Below are positions 1-6,014 of a stretch of DNA of 6,657 nucleotides, piece by piece. The position numbers were made by a program, and so were the translations under genes. Numbering within the stretch: the stretch's first letter is position 1; every line of letters starts with the position of its first letter. Under the pieces are notes generated by a model. The model made no database searches. It worked only from the letters and a program-made list of their open reading frames with translations, and had not been told where the DNA came from. Origin of the DNA: Acidobacteriota bacterium (GTDB taxonomy: Bacteria > Acidobacteriota > Terriglobia > Terriglobales > Acidobacteriaceae); assembly GCA_021781255.1 (NCBI GenBank), contig JAJXXG010000288.1, forward strand, positions 1 through 6,657. The letters run 5' to 3'.

Positions 1-1
1 G

Positions 2-157
2 CGCGGCGGACTGCTTGTGGCCCATCCCGGCAAGGGAACTTATATCTACGCAGCCTATGCCCTCTATCGCCAGTTACCTGAATTAGTGCCAGGATCCTAT
101 CGACTGCTCGCTAACCTTCTAAGTGCAGGTAAGGAAGAGACCGCTGCCAGGAACTGA
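2..157 (+). CDS. PIG-L family deacetylase, C-terminal end (partial)
   Basis: Only the last 51 codons are present; the gene enters from the left edge and stops at TGA 155-157. The tail contains a Gly-Lys-Gly turn followed by Tyr-rich strands (GKGTYIYAAYALYRQLPEL), then VPGSYRLLANLL. From memory, PIG-L/LmbE-like deacetylases of Acidobacteriota and Bacteroidota end in a very similar segment (GKG..vYt...fRQLP.GvPGayRLfaNLl). Such enzymes hydrolyse N-acetyl groups of sugars or related amides using zinc, but the catalytic AHPDDE motif would lie outside the window and cannot be checked. The family call rests on this C-terminal signature alone, and an accessory domain fused to such an enzyme would look the same. 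No hairpin-plus-T-tract terminator is evident directly after the stop. Confidence 0.6.
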   Translation, partial: RGGLLVAHPGKGTYIYAAYALYRQLPELVPGSYRLLANLLSAGKEETAARN

Positions 158-252
158 GTGCGTCGAGAATCCGCCTGGAATTGCCCGGCACGCGTGGACT
201 CTCGCGTCATCTCTACCCATCATTTTGTGAATAGACAGTGAATTTACATAGC

Positions 253-300
253 ATTCATCATTGTCGCCCCATTAACTCCTCTTGTTAAAAGTAGATGAAT
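253..300. repeat. Nested inverted repeat in the porin upstream region
   Basis: The outer arms ATTCATC (253-259) and GATGAAT (294-300) are perfect 7-bp inverted copies. Inside them, TTAAC (272-276) and GTTAA (284-288) form a second inverted pair around a 7-base centre. The element sits in the AT-rich zone and overlaps the weak promoter candidate, so it could be an operator or a structured transcript start. Arms this short can occur by chance in AT-rich sequence, so function is uncertain. Confidence 0.35.
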
Positions 301-310
301 TAGTCATACG
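282..310 (+). promoter_or_regulatory. Weak sigma-70-like promoter candidate for the porin
   Basis: TTGTTA (282-287, four of six matches to TTGACA) is followed after 17 bases by CATACG (305-310, three of six matches to TATAAT). It lies in the AT-rich block upstream of the porin, which is where a promoter is expected, and it would give a leader of about 210 bases. The -10 match is poor; another start in the 221-365 block is equally possible. Confidence 0.22.
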
Positions 311-390
311 TTCATAAAACTCTGCGAACCTTTCAATCAGAGAAGGCCAAACAAAGGCAGATTTCACCACTCATGTCTTTCGCGGCCGCT

Positions 391-484
391 TGCGGTCTTT
401 TCCGCAGCCCTGCCCGCATGCGCATGACGTGCGGCGGGCAATGCCAGGGTCGGCGGAGGAATGCGCGTGTGAAGGCTGCACGCG
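391..484 (+). promoter_or_regulatory. Hairpin-rich leader upstream of the porin
   Basis: Three successive hairpins can be drawn. TGCGG (391-395) pairs with CCGCA (402-406) around a 6-base loop. TGCCCGC (411-417) plus CGC (421-423) pairs with GCG (431-433) plus GCGGGCA (434-440), with a 3-base bulge and a 7-base loop. CGCGTG (464-469) pairs with CACGCG (479-484) around a 9-base loop. A NotI-type palindrome GCGGCCGC (382-389) lies immediately upstream. I recognise no known riboswitch consensus. The pairings are visible in the sequence; a regulatory role is inference. Confidence 0.35.
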
Positions 485-508
485 TGACCCAGGAATCAAT
501 CTGTTTCA

Positions 509-523
509 AGAGGAAAAGAGAGG
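509..523 (+). promoter_or_regulatory. Ribosome binding site deciding the porin start
   Basis: A purine run contains AGAGG (509-513) and GAGAGG (518-523), the latter 4 bases before ATG 528. It supports the ATG at 528 over the in-frame TTG at 390, because the protein from 528 begins directly with a Sec signal peptide. Confidence 0.65.
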
Positions 524-527
524 CCCA

Positions 528-2330
528 ATGAAATTGAGACTCAGCGTTGTTGCTCCCGTTGTTCTGGCGACCAGTCTTGCCGGCTCATTTGCTTTTGCCG
601 GCGCACCTCCGCAGTCCGCCAAGAAGAGCGACGCAACCAGGAAAGCTACCAAGCCTACGAAGCCATCCGTGGAAGACCAGATCCAGGCGCTCCGCGAGGA
701 GATGGAAGGCCAGATCAACAGCCTCAGAAACGATCTGACAGAGAAGAATGCCGAGTTGCAAAAGGCTCAGCAGGCGGCCGCAGATGCGCAGGCCGCCGCG
801 GCCAAAGCGGAGGCTGCGGCCAACTCTCAACAACAGGCAACCACGGAGAACAGCGCAGCGGTCACCACACTTCAGTCCACGGTCAACGATCTGAAGTCCA
901 ATTCGCTCTCCCTGGCCACGACGGTCTCCGATGAGACCTCAGCCATCAAGAAGCAGATCGCAAACCCCGACGCGATCAACTTCAAGGGCATCACGATCTC
1001 GCCTACGGGCAGCTTTTTGGCGGCTGAATCTGTGAACCGCACCGGCGCCACCGGCGGAGGCATCAACACACCATTCACAGGTATCCCGCTGCAGTATTCC
1101 GATTACGCGCAATTGAGCGAGTTCACAGCCACTGGCCGCCAGTCGCGTCTTGCGATCAAGGCTGTCGGAAAACTGGCCAACATGACACTGAGCGGCTACT
1201 ACGAGATGGATTGGCTGGGTACCGGCATCACATCCAACAACAATCAGAGCAACAGCTACGTGCTGCGTCAACGCCAGCTCTGGACAGATGCCAAGCTGAG
1301 CAACGGCTGGGACTTTTCGGGTGGTCAGGGTTGGTCACTTGCAACTGAGACCACGCAAGGTCTCACCCGCGGGTCTGAGATTCTGCCGGCGACCATCGAC
1401 CCCCAGTACGAAGCCGGCTTCGTCTGGACGCGTCAGTACAGCTTCCGCGTATCCAAGGACTTCAACCGGAAGTTCTTCATGGGCGCTTCTGTAGAGAATG
1501 CGCAGACGTTGAACCCCGCCGGCTCCAACCTGCCCACCAATCTGCTGATCGGTTCGGCGGGCAATGGCGGCGGCCTTTTCAACCCCACCGCGAACTACTC
1601 CTTCAACCTTGCACCTGACTTCATCGCCAAGATGGCCTTTGAGCCCGGTTGGGGACACTGGGAGATCTTTGGCATCAGCCGCTTCTTCCGCGACCGCATC
1701 TATCCCAATGCCACTTCCGCTGCTGGCGCATACAATGACTCAATCCCCGGTGCCGGCATCGGCGGCGGCTTCCGTGCTCCGCTGGCCAACAACAAGATCA
1801 CCATCGGACTCAAGGGCCTGTACGGCAAGGGCGTAGGCCGTTACGGCTCATCCACCATCGCAGACATCACGCTGCGCCCCGACGGACAGATTGACCCGCT
1901 CAAGGCCTTTTCGACGCTGAGCACGGTCGAGCTCAATCCCAATTCACGCCTGCTCGTCTACCTGAATTATGGTGGCGACTATGTCTATCGCGATTACTGG
2001 GGCAAAATCGGCTACGGCTCACCCCTGACCGCGATGTCCGGCTGCAACACCGAGCCGGTAACCGGCTCGGGCGCGACCAACGGCGCGATTGGCTATGCGC
2101 CCGGCAACCCTGCCAACTGCGGCGGCAACAATAAGGATGTACAGGAAGGCACTGCCGGCTACTGGTTCTACTTCTACAAGGGACCTAAGGGCGGTCTGCG
2201 CCAAGGCTTCCAGTACAGCTACTTCACACGCAACATCTGGTCAGGAACAGGTGGCCCGTTGAATCCGAATGGCGGCGCGAAGGGCACAGATAATGTAATC
2301 GAAACCTCGCTTCGTTACTACCTGCCGTAG
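528..2330 (+). CDS. Outer-membrane porin with N-terminal coiled-coil stalk
   Basis: A 600-residue exported protein. Residues 1-24 form a Sec signal peptide (KLR n-region, hydrophobic core, AFA|GA cleavage site). Residues about 30-47 are Lys/Ala/Thr/Pro-rich. Residues about 48-145 form a predicted coiled coil (EDQIQALREEMEGQINSLR onward, then an Ala/Gln-rich section at 78-105). From about residue 150 the pattern is a beta barrel: alternating hydrophobic strands, aromatic girdle residues, Gly/Asn-rich loops, and an aromatic end (LRYYLP). Porins with an N-terminal coiled coil usually form trimers whose stalk reaches the periplasm or peptidoglycan and whose channel passes small solutes; the substrate here is unknown. 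The only two cysteines, C506 and C531, lie in one Gly/Asn-rich loop and may form a disulfide. It is convergent with the downstream binding-protein gene and ends 27 bases before a strong terminator. The ATG at 528 is chosen because of the RBS and signal peptide. Confidence 0.82.
   Translation: MKLRLSVVAPVVLATSLAGSFAFAGAPPQSAKKSDATRKATKPTKPSVEDQIQALREEMEGQINSLRNDLTEKNAELQKAQQAAADAQAAAAKAEAAANSQQQATTENSAAVTTLQSTVNDLKSNSLSLATTVSDETSAIKKQIANPDAINFKGITISPTGSFLAAESVNRTGATGGGINTPFTGIPLQYSDYAQLSEFTATGRQSRLAIKAVGKLANMTLSGYYEMDWLGTGITSNNNQSNSYVLRQRQLWTDAKLSNGWDFSGGQGWSLATETTQGLTRGSEILPATIDPQYEAGFVWTRQYSFRVSKDFNRKFFMGASVENAQTLNPAGSNLPTNLLIGSAGNGGGLFNPTANYSFNLAPDFIAKMAFEPGWGHWEIFGISRFFRDRIYPNATSAAGAYNDSIPGAGIGGGFRAPLANNKITIGLKGLYGKGVGRYGSSTIADITLRPDGQIDPLKAFSTLSTVELNPNSRLLVYLNYGGDYVYRDYWGKIGYGSPLTAMSGCNTEPVTGSGATNGAIGYAPGNPANCGGNNKDVQEGTAGYWFYFYKGPKGGLRQGFQYSYFTRNIWSGTGGPLNPNGGAKGTDNVIETSLRYYLP
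2050..2070. repeat. 10-bp inverted repeat inside the porin loop region
   Basis: CCGAGCCGGT (2050-2059) and ACCGGCTCGG (2061-2070) are perfect inverted copies around a single base. The element encodes residues 508-515 (TEPVTGSG), just after C506, in the predicted surface loop. It could be chance in GC-rich Gly/Pro codons or the trace of a small palindromic insertion. Confidence 0.5.
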
Positions 2331-2357
2331 TTCGGAAGTAGATCCATCTGCTTATAG

Positions 2358-2389
2358 AGAAAGGGCAGCCTGCACAGGCTGCCCTTTCT
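2358..2389. terminator. Bidirectional rho-independent terminator
   Basis: A perfect 14-bp stem pairs AGAAAGGGCAGCCT (2358-2371) with AGGCTGCCCTTTCT (2376-2389) around the loop GCAC. The outer stem is A-rich on the left and T-rich on the right, so either strand yields a GC-rich hairpin followed by a T-rich tail. It starts 27 bases after the porin stop (2330) and lies 23 bases after the stop of the convergent minus-strand gene (2413), so it probably ends both transcripts. Confidence 0.88.
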
Positions 2390-2412
2390 TATGCCGCCAC
2401 TTGCGCGCGGTG

Positions 2413-4395
2413 TCAATGCTGGCGCGGCTCACCTGTTGAAAGAAACGCCGCCCCGGCAACGTCGTCGCCGGAAGCAAGCACATCCCGCAGCCGCTCCGGG
2501 TTGGCGCCGCTGCGTGCCTCCGCCGTCTGCACCATTCGCAGTGCCGCTGCAGGTTCAGTGCCGGCAGGTAATCGAAAGATCCACGGGACGTTGGTTGAAG
2601 TCAGCGCCTTGTCATCGCTCAGGGCGACCACCGGCACAAAGGCTTTCAGCGCGAGTTGTTCCGACAGATGCGCGGCGTTGCGATCCAACGCAATAATCGC
2701 GAGTGCGTTCTCGTCCCACAGCGCATGGACAAGCTGCGTGGATGCCGCGCCCCAGTTCTGATCGCTTGCCACCGGCAGCAACTCCCATGCCCGGCCGCTC
2801 GTCTTGCCCGCCGTCAACTGCTTTTGCACCGCAGCCGATTCCACCACCAGATTTGCTCCGGGTCCAAACAAAACCACGCGCACCGGCCCGGCGGGCACAT
2901 CCGGACGTTGCGGCCCTGCATAACTGACACCACTTTCGCCCACCCGCGCGTAGGGTGTCACGGACGCATCTTCAGTCCCCTGGACTGAAGATGCGCTCTC
3001 CCCAGCGGACGGCTGCGCGGCGCGCTCCTTGTCCATTGTCGCCAGCTTGTAGCTGATCGCCCCGTTGTGGACCGTACCCAGATACATGGGCGCAACATTC
3101 TTCTGGTTTGGATCGAAGACCATGTGCCCGGTTACGCCGTCGTACTCCTGGATATCGGCAAGTGCGTCGTGAATGCGCGCGCGGTTCAACCCGGCGGCGC
3201 AAATTGAATCGAGCAACGCATTCATCGCATCGTAGGCCAGGGAAGCGAACTGCTCCGGAGGCTCATGGTAGCGCGCCAAAAAGCGTTGATTGAAGGCAAT
3301 CCAGCGCGGATCTTTGCGCGTCGGATTATATGGAAATACCGCCTCGAAGCCTTCCGCCGCAGAACCCGCAGCGGCAAGCATGTCAGGCCCCAGCGTGCGA
3401 TAGGAGCCAAAGACGCGCTGCTTCATGCCGAGAGACTTCATCTGTTTCAAGATATTGGCGGTTTCTGTTTCGTCGGCCCACAACACAATGGAATCCGTGC
3501 GCGATCCCTGAATAATATTCAGTTCCCGCGTAAAGTCGGTATCGCCCGGCAAATACTTCTGCTCGATCACCACCGGATGGCCAAGCCTTCGCGAGGCATC
3601 ACGGAACTTGCCCACTCCCATTCGCCCGTAGCGGTTGTTCACGCGCAAGATCCCCACGCGCTTCAGGTCGAGCTCGGTGAAGATGCGCCGCGCCAGCGTG
3701 AAGCACTGCACACGATCATCCTGCAGATCGGTGAAATACCACGGAATATAGGTCTCAGGAATGGTGGGATCGGTCGACGCCGAGTTGACAATCGGGATCT
3801 CGGCCTTCAGAGCTACGCGCAGGATGATATGCGTCGATTCGGAGTTGATGGAACCGAAGATCGCCCAGTCCTGGTCGTCGTAGACCATCTTCACCGCTTC
3901 ATCCGACGGCGAGCCCCAGATGCCGGGGTCAGTCGGCCGTTCCGGGCCATAGGATGCCTTCGCCTGCCAGTTGTTGTAGTCGTTATGCAACATCAGCCGG
4001 AAGGGTTTGCCGCCATACCCGCCGCGCGCGTTGGCCTCTTCCACTGCCAGTTGCGCCCCGTGTAACATCCGCAATCCAGACACCTGATCCGGATTGTTTT
4101 CGATGGGCCCTAAAAATCCTATACGCACTTCGGTCAGGTTCTTCGGGTCGGGAATATCACGCCCCGACCCTGTGTAAATGTTGGGATGCGTGTAATAGAG
4201 GTAATACGGCTTCGAGAATTTCTCATACGGACTCAGATCCGCCGGTTCGCCCGCATAGGGCTCCACCGTGCGGTCTTTCGGCGGTCCGGGAGGATGCGCC
4301 CCGCACGCACACGTTCCCTTGGCCGTGGTTTGTCCCGCGCCCATGACCGCGCACACGGCGCCAACGCAGGCCGCCAACAACCATCCCTTGCGCAT
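2413..4395 (-). CDS. Periplasmic type-1 substrate-binding protein with an extra partial binding domain
   Basis: A 660-residue exported protein. Residues 1 to about 25 form a Sec-type signal peptide. Residues 26-88 form an unusual N-terminal segment with C29-A-C31-G-A-H34, a Pro-rich stretch and a Tyr-rich PYYLYY patch. Residues about 89-450 are a full type-1 periplasmic binding domain of the LivK/Peripla_BP_6 kind (branched-chain amino acid, amide or urea binders): VRIGFLGP opening strand, GAQLAVEEANARGG helix, GSINSES ligand loop (181-187), IPIVNSAST, then the lobe-II segment RVGILRVNNRYG. Residues about 451-503 are a low-complexity Ser/Ala/Gly linker. Residues about 504-650 repeat the first part of the binding fold (VRVVLFGP, LALKAFVPVV, NVPWIFRLP). 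Usual family length is about 350-450, so it is long by one partial domain. It is last in the operon; AAGGAG lies 8 bases before ATG 4393-4395. No permease or ATPase gene is next to it, so a sensor or scavenging role is as plausible as import. The ligand is unknown. Confidence 0.82.
   Translation of the reverse strand: MRKGWLLAACVGAVCAVMGAGQTTAKGTCACGAHPPGPPKDRTVEPYAGEPADLSPYEKFSKPYYLYYTHPNIYTGSGRDIPDPKNLTEVRIGFLGPIENNPDQVSGLRMLHGAQLAVEEANARGGYGGKPFRLMLHNDYNNWQAKASYGPERPTDPGIWGSPSDEAVKMVYDDQDWAIFGSINSESTHIILRVALKAEIPIVNSASTDPTIPETYIPWYFTDLQDDRVQCFTLARRIFTELDLKRVGILRVNNRYGRMGVGKFRDASRRLGHPVVIEQKYLPGDTDFTRELNIIQGSRTDSIVLWADETETANILKQMKSLGMKQRVFGSYRTLGPDMLAAAGSAAEGFEAVFPYNPTRKDPRWIAFNQRFLARYHEPPEQFASLAYDAMNALLDSICAAGLNRARIHDALADIQEYDGVTGHMVFDPNQKNVAPMYLGTVHNGAISYKLATMDKERAAQPSAGESASSVQGTEDASVTPYARVGESGVSYAGPQRPDVPAGPVRVVLFGPGANLVVESAAVQKQLTAGKTSGRAWELLPVASDQNWGAASTQLVHALWDENALAIIALDRNAAHLSEQLALKAFVPVVALSDDKALTSTNVPWIFRLPAGTEPAAALRMVQTAEARSGANPERLRDVLASGDDVAGAAFLSTGEPRQH
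2965..2995. repeat. Perfect 14-bp inverted repeat inside the binding-protein linker
   Basis: CGCATCTTCAGTCC (2965-2978) and GGACTGAAGATGCG (2982-2995) are perfect inverted copies around a 3-base loop (CCT on +). The palindrome is translated in frame as residues 468-477 (ASSVQGTEDA) of the linker between the two binding-type domains. It is much too long to be a chance pairing at this spacing. It looks like a small palindromic element tolerated in a flexible linker. No second copy was noticed in this window. Confidence 0.75.
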
Positions 4396-4400
4396 GTGAG

Positions 4401-4409
4401 CTACTCCTT
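4401..4409 (-). promoter_or_regulatory. RBS of the binding-protein gene made by the last codons of the RidA-like gene
   Basis: On the minus strand, AAG GAG TAG (4409-4401) is both the final Lys-Glu-stop of the RidA-like gene and the Shine-Dalgarno AAGGAG for the next gene, whose ATG lies 8 bases beyond the SD. This arrangement implies translational coupling and supports the ATG at 4395. Confidence 0.75.
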
Positions 4410-4910
4410 GTGGTTATGGCAGCAGGTCTTTTCCGTGCGGAACATGGCGATGGCTTCAATCTCCACCAGCAGCTCAGGCCGACATAGTTTGGCTTGGATG
4501 CCCGTGGATGCCGGCAGCGGATCAAGTCCCTGTTCCTTGAAAAACGACGTGCGCTCTTCATTGAAGGCGTCGTAATCGCGGTCTATGTCGCGCAGATAGC
4601 AACTGGTGCGCACAATGTCGTGCCAGGTGCAGCCTTCGCTCTCCAGCAGCGCGGTAATGTTTTTCAGAGTCCGCCGCATCTGCGCGCGGAAGTCGCCGAT
4701 ATGGACGCTGACGCCATTCTCGTCGATCGACGCCGTGCCCGAAATCAGCAGGATCGTCAACCCATTCAGGTCGATGCGCATCCCGCGTGAAAACGAACTC
4801 GGCTTGTCGTAGCAGTAGGCCTCATTCAATACACCGTGGTTGGTCATAGCACGCTTTTGGATTGGCGAGTGCCCAATAGACTCCAGAACTTCTGCAATTC
4901 CCTGCATCAT
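4401..4910 (-). CDS. RidA/YjgF-fold protein, divergent (deaminase Arg replaced)
   Basis: A 169-residue protein without a signal peptide, so probably cytoplasmic. The C-terminal about 120 residues follow the RidA fold in order: ISGTASID (57-63), FRAQMRRTLKNITALLESEG (74-93, the long helix), DIVRTSCYLRDI (98-109), YDAFNEERTSFF (113-124) and VEIEAIAMF (149-157). RidA enzymes hydrolyse reactive enamine/imine intermediates using an Arg in a P-A-R motif before the last strand. Here the same place reads P133-A-S-T-G-I138, so the Arg is missing while the later Glu of VEIEAIA is kept. The protein is about 40 residues longer than E. coli RidA, mainly from an N-terminal extension (1-45). The tail CCHNHKE is Cys/His-rich and may be partly shaped by the downstream RBS. 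AGGAG with 5-base spacing supports ATG 4908-4910; a second ATG follows directly. Its 9-base gap from the propeller gene supports an operon. A Rid subfamily without deaminase activity, or an FkbO/Hyg5-like relative, are possible readings. Confidence 0.82.
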   Translation of the reverse strand: MMQGIAEVLESIGHSPIQKRAMTNHGVLNEAYCYDKPSSFSRGMRIDLNGLTILLISGTASIDENGVSVHIGDFRAQMRRTLKNITALLESEGCTWHDIVRTSCYLRDIDRDYDAFNEERTSFFKEQGLDPLPASTGIQAKLCRPELLVEIEAIAMFRTEKTCCHNHKE

Positions 4911-4915
4911 GTTGG

Positions 4916-4922
4916 CTCCTTA
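4916..4922 (-). promoter_or_regulatory. RBS of the RidA-like gene overlapping the upstream stop codon
   Basis: The minus strand reads TAAGGAG at 4922-4916. TAA is the stop of the propeller gene and AGGAG is the Shine-Dalgarno, 5 bases before ATG 4910. This indicates coupled translation. Confidence 0.75.
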
Positions 4923-6014
4923 TTCTTGCGGTTGAAAGATTCCGTGGCTCAACCCTTCGGCAGTCGCCACCCAGATATCCTTGCCCTGAAAGTCAATACC
5001 GAGGATGTAGTTGTGTGCCGGCGCTGACGTCACCGGGATTTCCGTGACATGGCCTGCGGCGTCGCGCACTGTCATCTCCGGCTTATGTGTGGTGAGAGAT
5101 GGTCGATAGATAGCCCAGTTTGTGCCGTCGTAGTACGCCAGGCCGTTGTCAGTACCAAACCACGCCCGATTGGCGTCCACTCCCTTCACCGCGTTGGTAA
5201 AGTTCGAAGGCAGCCCGCTGTCCTTCATCAAGAAGTTGTGCCAGTAGCGGCCGTCGTAGCGGCTGTTGCCAAAGTAGGTTGCCGCCCACAGCACATGGTC
5301 CACATAGCTGACTGACGTTGTGATCTCGTGGATCAGCCCCTGGTCCTTGAAGAGCACAAGTTCCGTTTCGCCATCGGGATCCTCGTATTTGTCCCAGGCC
5401 TTGGTCTTTTGGTCGTATTCCAAAATGCCGCTGCCCCATACCGCAAAATAGACCTTCGTAGGTGTAGCGCTAACCCCGTAAACCCAGATCTCGACCATCG
5501 GCGTATTGCGCTCGTTGTAGAGGTCCCACGCGCCTGTGCGAAGGTTCAGTCTGCACGCACCAGCCGCGGTAGCGACCCATACGTCTTCGCCTTCAATGGA
5601 TACCCCGTATACAACGTCGTTGCTCAGCCCCGAATTCAACTGCGTGTAGGTTTTAATCTGGCCGCCGGATATGCGACTCAACCCTCCCATCGTCCCTGCC
5701 CAAACATCCCCGGTGTTCTTGTCCAGCGCCAGCGAAAGCACCGCACGATGCGCCAGGCCGTCCTTTGTAGTGAACACCTTCCACTTGCCGTTCTCGTAGA
5801 GTCCCAGCCCATTATTGGTTCCCGCCCAAATACGATTCCCATCCACCAGTACGGTGTAGACGTGATTGTCGGGCAAGCCATTGGCGGTGGAAAAATTCTC
5901 AAACCGGAACCGCGGCATATTGGGAACCGCGCCAGCTTTGGGTACATCAGCCGGCGCCGCGGAGGCCAGCAGGCTGGCCGACAGAAAGAATGCCGTCACG
6001 AAGATTTTTTTCAT
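4920..6014 (-). CDS. Secreted seven-bladed beta-propeller of Reg_prop (two-component regulator propeller) repeats
   Basis: A 364-residue exported protein. Residues 1 to about 20 are a Sec signal peptide (MKKIF..., SASLLASAA). The rest is built of Reg_prop-like repeats of about 40-45 residues, each opening with a W/aromatic-A/G-T strand: RIWAGTNNGL (61-70), DVWAGTMGGL (103-112), DVWVATAAGA (144-153), VYFAVWGSGI (188-197), VLWAATYFGN (241-250), RAWFGTDNGL (283-292) and DIWVATAEGL (346-355). The last strand (346-360) has no following strands, while residues 35-58 (FENFSTANGLPDNHVYTVLVD) supply them. This is the usual 'velcro' closure, giving seven blades. Such repeats normally form the periplasmic sensor of hybrid histidine kinases; here no membrane segment, kinase or regulator follows, so it is a free periplasmic propeller. 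ATG 6012-6014 overlaps the upstream stop as ATGA; GAGGA lies 4 bases upstream of the start. Its role is unknown; ligand binding or a partner of the cytochrome and binding protein is inference. Confidence 0.82.
   Translation of the reverse strand: MKKIFVTAFFLSASLLASAAPADVPKAGAVPNMPRFRFENFSTANGLPDNHVYTVLVDGNRIWAGTNNGLGLYENGKWKVFTTKDGLAHRAVLSLALDKNTGDVWAGTMGGLSRISGGQIKTYTQLNSGLSNDVVYGVSIEGEDVWVATAAGACRLNLRTGAWDLYNERNTPMVEIWVYGVSATPTKVYFAVWGSGILEYDQKTKAWDKYEDPDGETELVLFKDQGLIHEITTSVSYVDHVLWAATYFGNSRYDGRYWHNFLMKDSGLPSNFTNAVKGVDANRAWFGTDNGLAYYDGTNWAIYRPSLTTHKPEMTVRDAAGHVTEIPVTSAPAHNYILGIDFQGKDIWVATAEGLSHGIFQPQE

Larger units (their letters stand above)
158..527. other. 370-base intergenic region: AT-rich promoter zone plus GC-rich leader
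   Basis: No convincing gene is seen here. Roughly 221-365 is clearly more AT-rich than its surroundings and holds a nested inverted repeat and a weak sigma-70-like promoter candidate. Roughly 381-490 is GC-rich and can form several short hairpins upstream of the porin start. An open frame in phase with the porin runs back to a TTG at 390. Its translation there is Cys/His/Pro/Arg-rich with no protein character, and it would bury the porin signal peptide, so I read it as untranslated leader. Confidence 0.6.

Noticed and set aside
390..527. In-frame N-terminal extension of the porin from a TTG at 390
   Set aside because: The extra 46 residues are Cys/His/Arg/Pro-rich with no protein character and would hide the signal peptide. 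A good RBS precedes ATG 528.
3265..4065. Long plus-strand open frame of 266 codons
   Set aside because: It lies opposite the well-supported binding-protein gene. Its translation is rich in Arg/His/Pro with no recognisable motif, as expected of an antisense shadow in GC-rich DNA.
4292..4311. CACGAH of the binding protein as a heme c site
   Set aside because: Heme c attachment needs CXXCH. Here the spacing is CXCXXH, so covalent heme is not expected.
4366..4380. LLAAC near the start of the binding protein as a lipoprotein lipobox
   Set aside because: The Cys is residue 10, leaving too short a hydrophobic region before it. The hydrophobic stretch continues past it to about residue 20, so an ordinary Sec signal is more likely.
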